Below are positions 63,519-64,000 of a stretch of 64,000 bases of DNA, in pieces. The position numbers and the translations under genes are program-made. The DNA lies in assembly GCF_000378185.1 (NCBI RefSeq), contig NZ_KB899378.1, positions 186,001 through 250,000 of the forward strand, written 5' to 3'. Each line of letters begins with the position of its first letter. The stretch's first letter is position 1. This stretch comes from Salinimonas chungwhensis DSM 16280 (GTDB lineage Bacteria; Pseudomonadota; Gammaproteobacteria; Enterobacterales; Alteromonadaceae). The notes under the pieces are model-generated. The model searched no databases. It worked only from the letters and a program-made list of their open reading frames with translations, and was not told where the DNA came from.

Positions 63519-64000
63519 ATGAAACGTACACTTCTGTCGCTAGTCATTAGCCTCGGTGTGACCACCTCTGCACTGGCAGACGACTTATTTCAGGTTTATC
63601 AGCAGGCGCTGAGTAACGATCCGGTCGTTAACAGAGCACAGGCTCAGCGGAATGCTGCTTTTGAAGCAATTCCCATCAGCCGGGCGAACCTGTTGCCGCA
63701 GATTTCAGGCGCTGTGAATTATTCGCAGGCAACGCGGGAGAACACTCAGTTTGCCGGTGATCAGGAAAACGTTACGCTGATCACGCTGGACACCGATACT
63801 GAAACTCTACAGTACGGGTTGGACTTGTCTATGTCGCTGTACGATCATGCCAACTGGGTCGGGCTTGACCGGGCGGAGAAATCCGCTGAGCAAAGTGATG
63901 CGCAACTTGCTGCGGCTATGCAGGAACTGATTGTGCGTACCGTGAACGCGTATTTTGATGTGTTAAGGGCAAAGGATAACCTGGAGTTTGTCGGCGCAGA
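63519..64000 (+). CDS. tolC: TolC family outer membrane channel protein, N-terminal part (partial)
   Basis: The first 160 residues of an outer membrane efflux protein; the frame is open to the right edge. Signal peptide (1-20, ending ALA), then DLFQVYQQALSNDPVVNRAQAQRNAAFEAIPISRANLLPQIS (about 22-63), which is the TolC/TolC-like start, and later SLYDHANWVGLDRAEKSAEQSDAQL and IVRTVNAYFDVLRAKDNL, the first coiled helices. The neighbourhood (divergent nudF) is the same as for E. coli tolC. RBS AGGAAGG precedes the ATG. It forms the exit duct for multidrug and protein export. Confidence 0.94.
   Translation, partial: MKRTLLSLVISLGVTTSALADDLFQVYQQALSNDPVVNRAQAQRNAAFEAIPISRANLLPQISGAVNYSQATRENTQFAGDQENVTLITLDTDTETLQYGLDLSMSLYDHANWVGLDRAEKSAEQSDAQLAAAMQELIVRTVNAYFDVLRAKDNLEFVGA

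Overview
The window looks like chromosomal DNA of a marine gammaproteobacterium, most likely Alteromonadaceae (Alteromonas / Salinimonas / Aestuariibacter type). This is inferred from recognisable gene content: the tolC-nudF-yqiB-cpdA-yqiA-parE order known from E. coli, the epmA/efp/epmB set, RlmG, SrkA and CcoG, together with several extracellular polymer-degrading enzymes and TonB receptors. Base composition is even and moderate. I saw no insertion sequence, prophage, integrase, CRISPR array, rRNA or tRNA. All placements come from reading the sequence; no database search was run.

Layout. 1-4.7 kb: the end of a YceI protein, then a sugar-acid type catabolic group (class II aldolase and enolase-superfamily dehydratase on +; SDR and amidohydrolase/lactonase on -). 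4.9-14.4 kb: cyclopropane fatty acid synthase, a secreted PHB depolymerase-like esterase, a small acidic repeat lipoprotein, a TauD-type dioxygenase, a DmdC-type acyl-CoA dehydrogenase and a GH97 alpha-glucosidase. 14.6-19 kb: a very large secreted nuclease combining endonuclease I, lamin-tail domains, an ExeM/NucH nuclease and a dockerin-like end. 20-27 kb: ccoG behind an FNR-type promoter, srkA, a YqaA protein, a cobalamin riboswitch with a BtuB receptor, and a GAF-GGDEF cyclase. 27-45 kb: mostly housekeeping and envelope genes (LLM oxidoreductase, dsbA, HD hydrolase, permease, AKR, YbiB, SulP, PAP2, AEC, CPBP, bolA, alkB, rlmG, cyclophilin, GNAT, GGCT-like). 43-46 kb: a TonB receptor with His/Asp/Glu-rich loops and a near-perfect Zur operator, so probably zinc uptake. 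46-49 kb: the complete EF-P and beta-lysylation set. 49-51 kb: hypothetical genes and a HAD hydrolase.

The most unusual part is 51.5-58.8 kb. A bacteriophytochrome photosensory core (PAS-GAF-PHY, with the biliverdin cysteine and tongue motifs present but no output domain) lies 10 bases behind a 1512-residue CheB-CheR-PAS-coiled coil-PAS-PAS-PAS-GGDEF-EAL protein. Their 3' neighbour on the opposite strand is a membrane diguanylate cyclase whose end overlaps the phytochrome gene by 31 bases. This suggests a light-sensing module acting in trans on a chemotaxis-like and c-di-GMP output, sitting immediately behind parE.

The right edge is the conserved parE-yqiA-cpdA-yqiB-nudF operon, with overlapping start/stop codons, divergent from a tolC gene that runs off the window.
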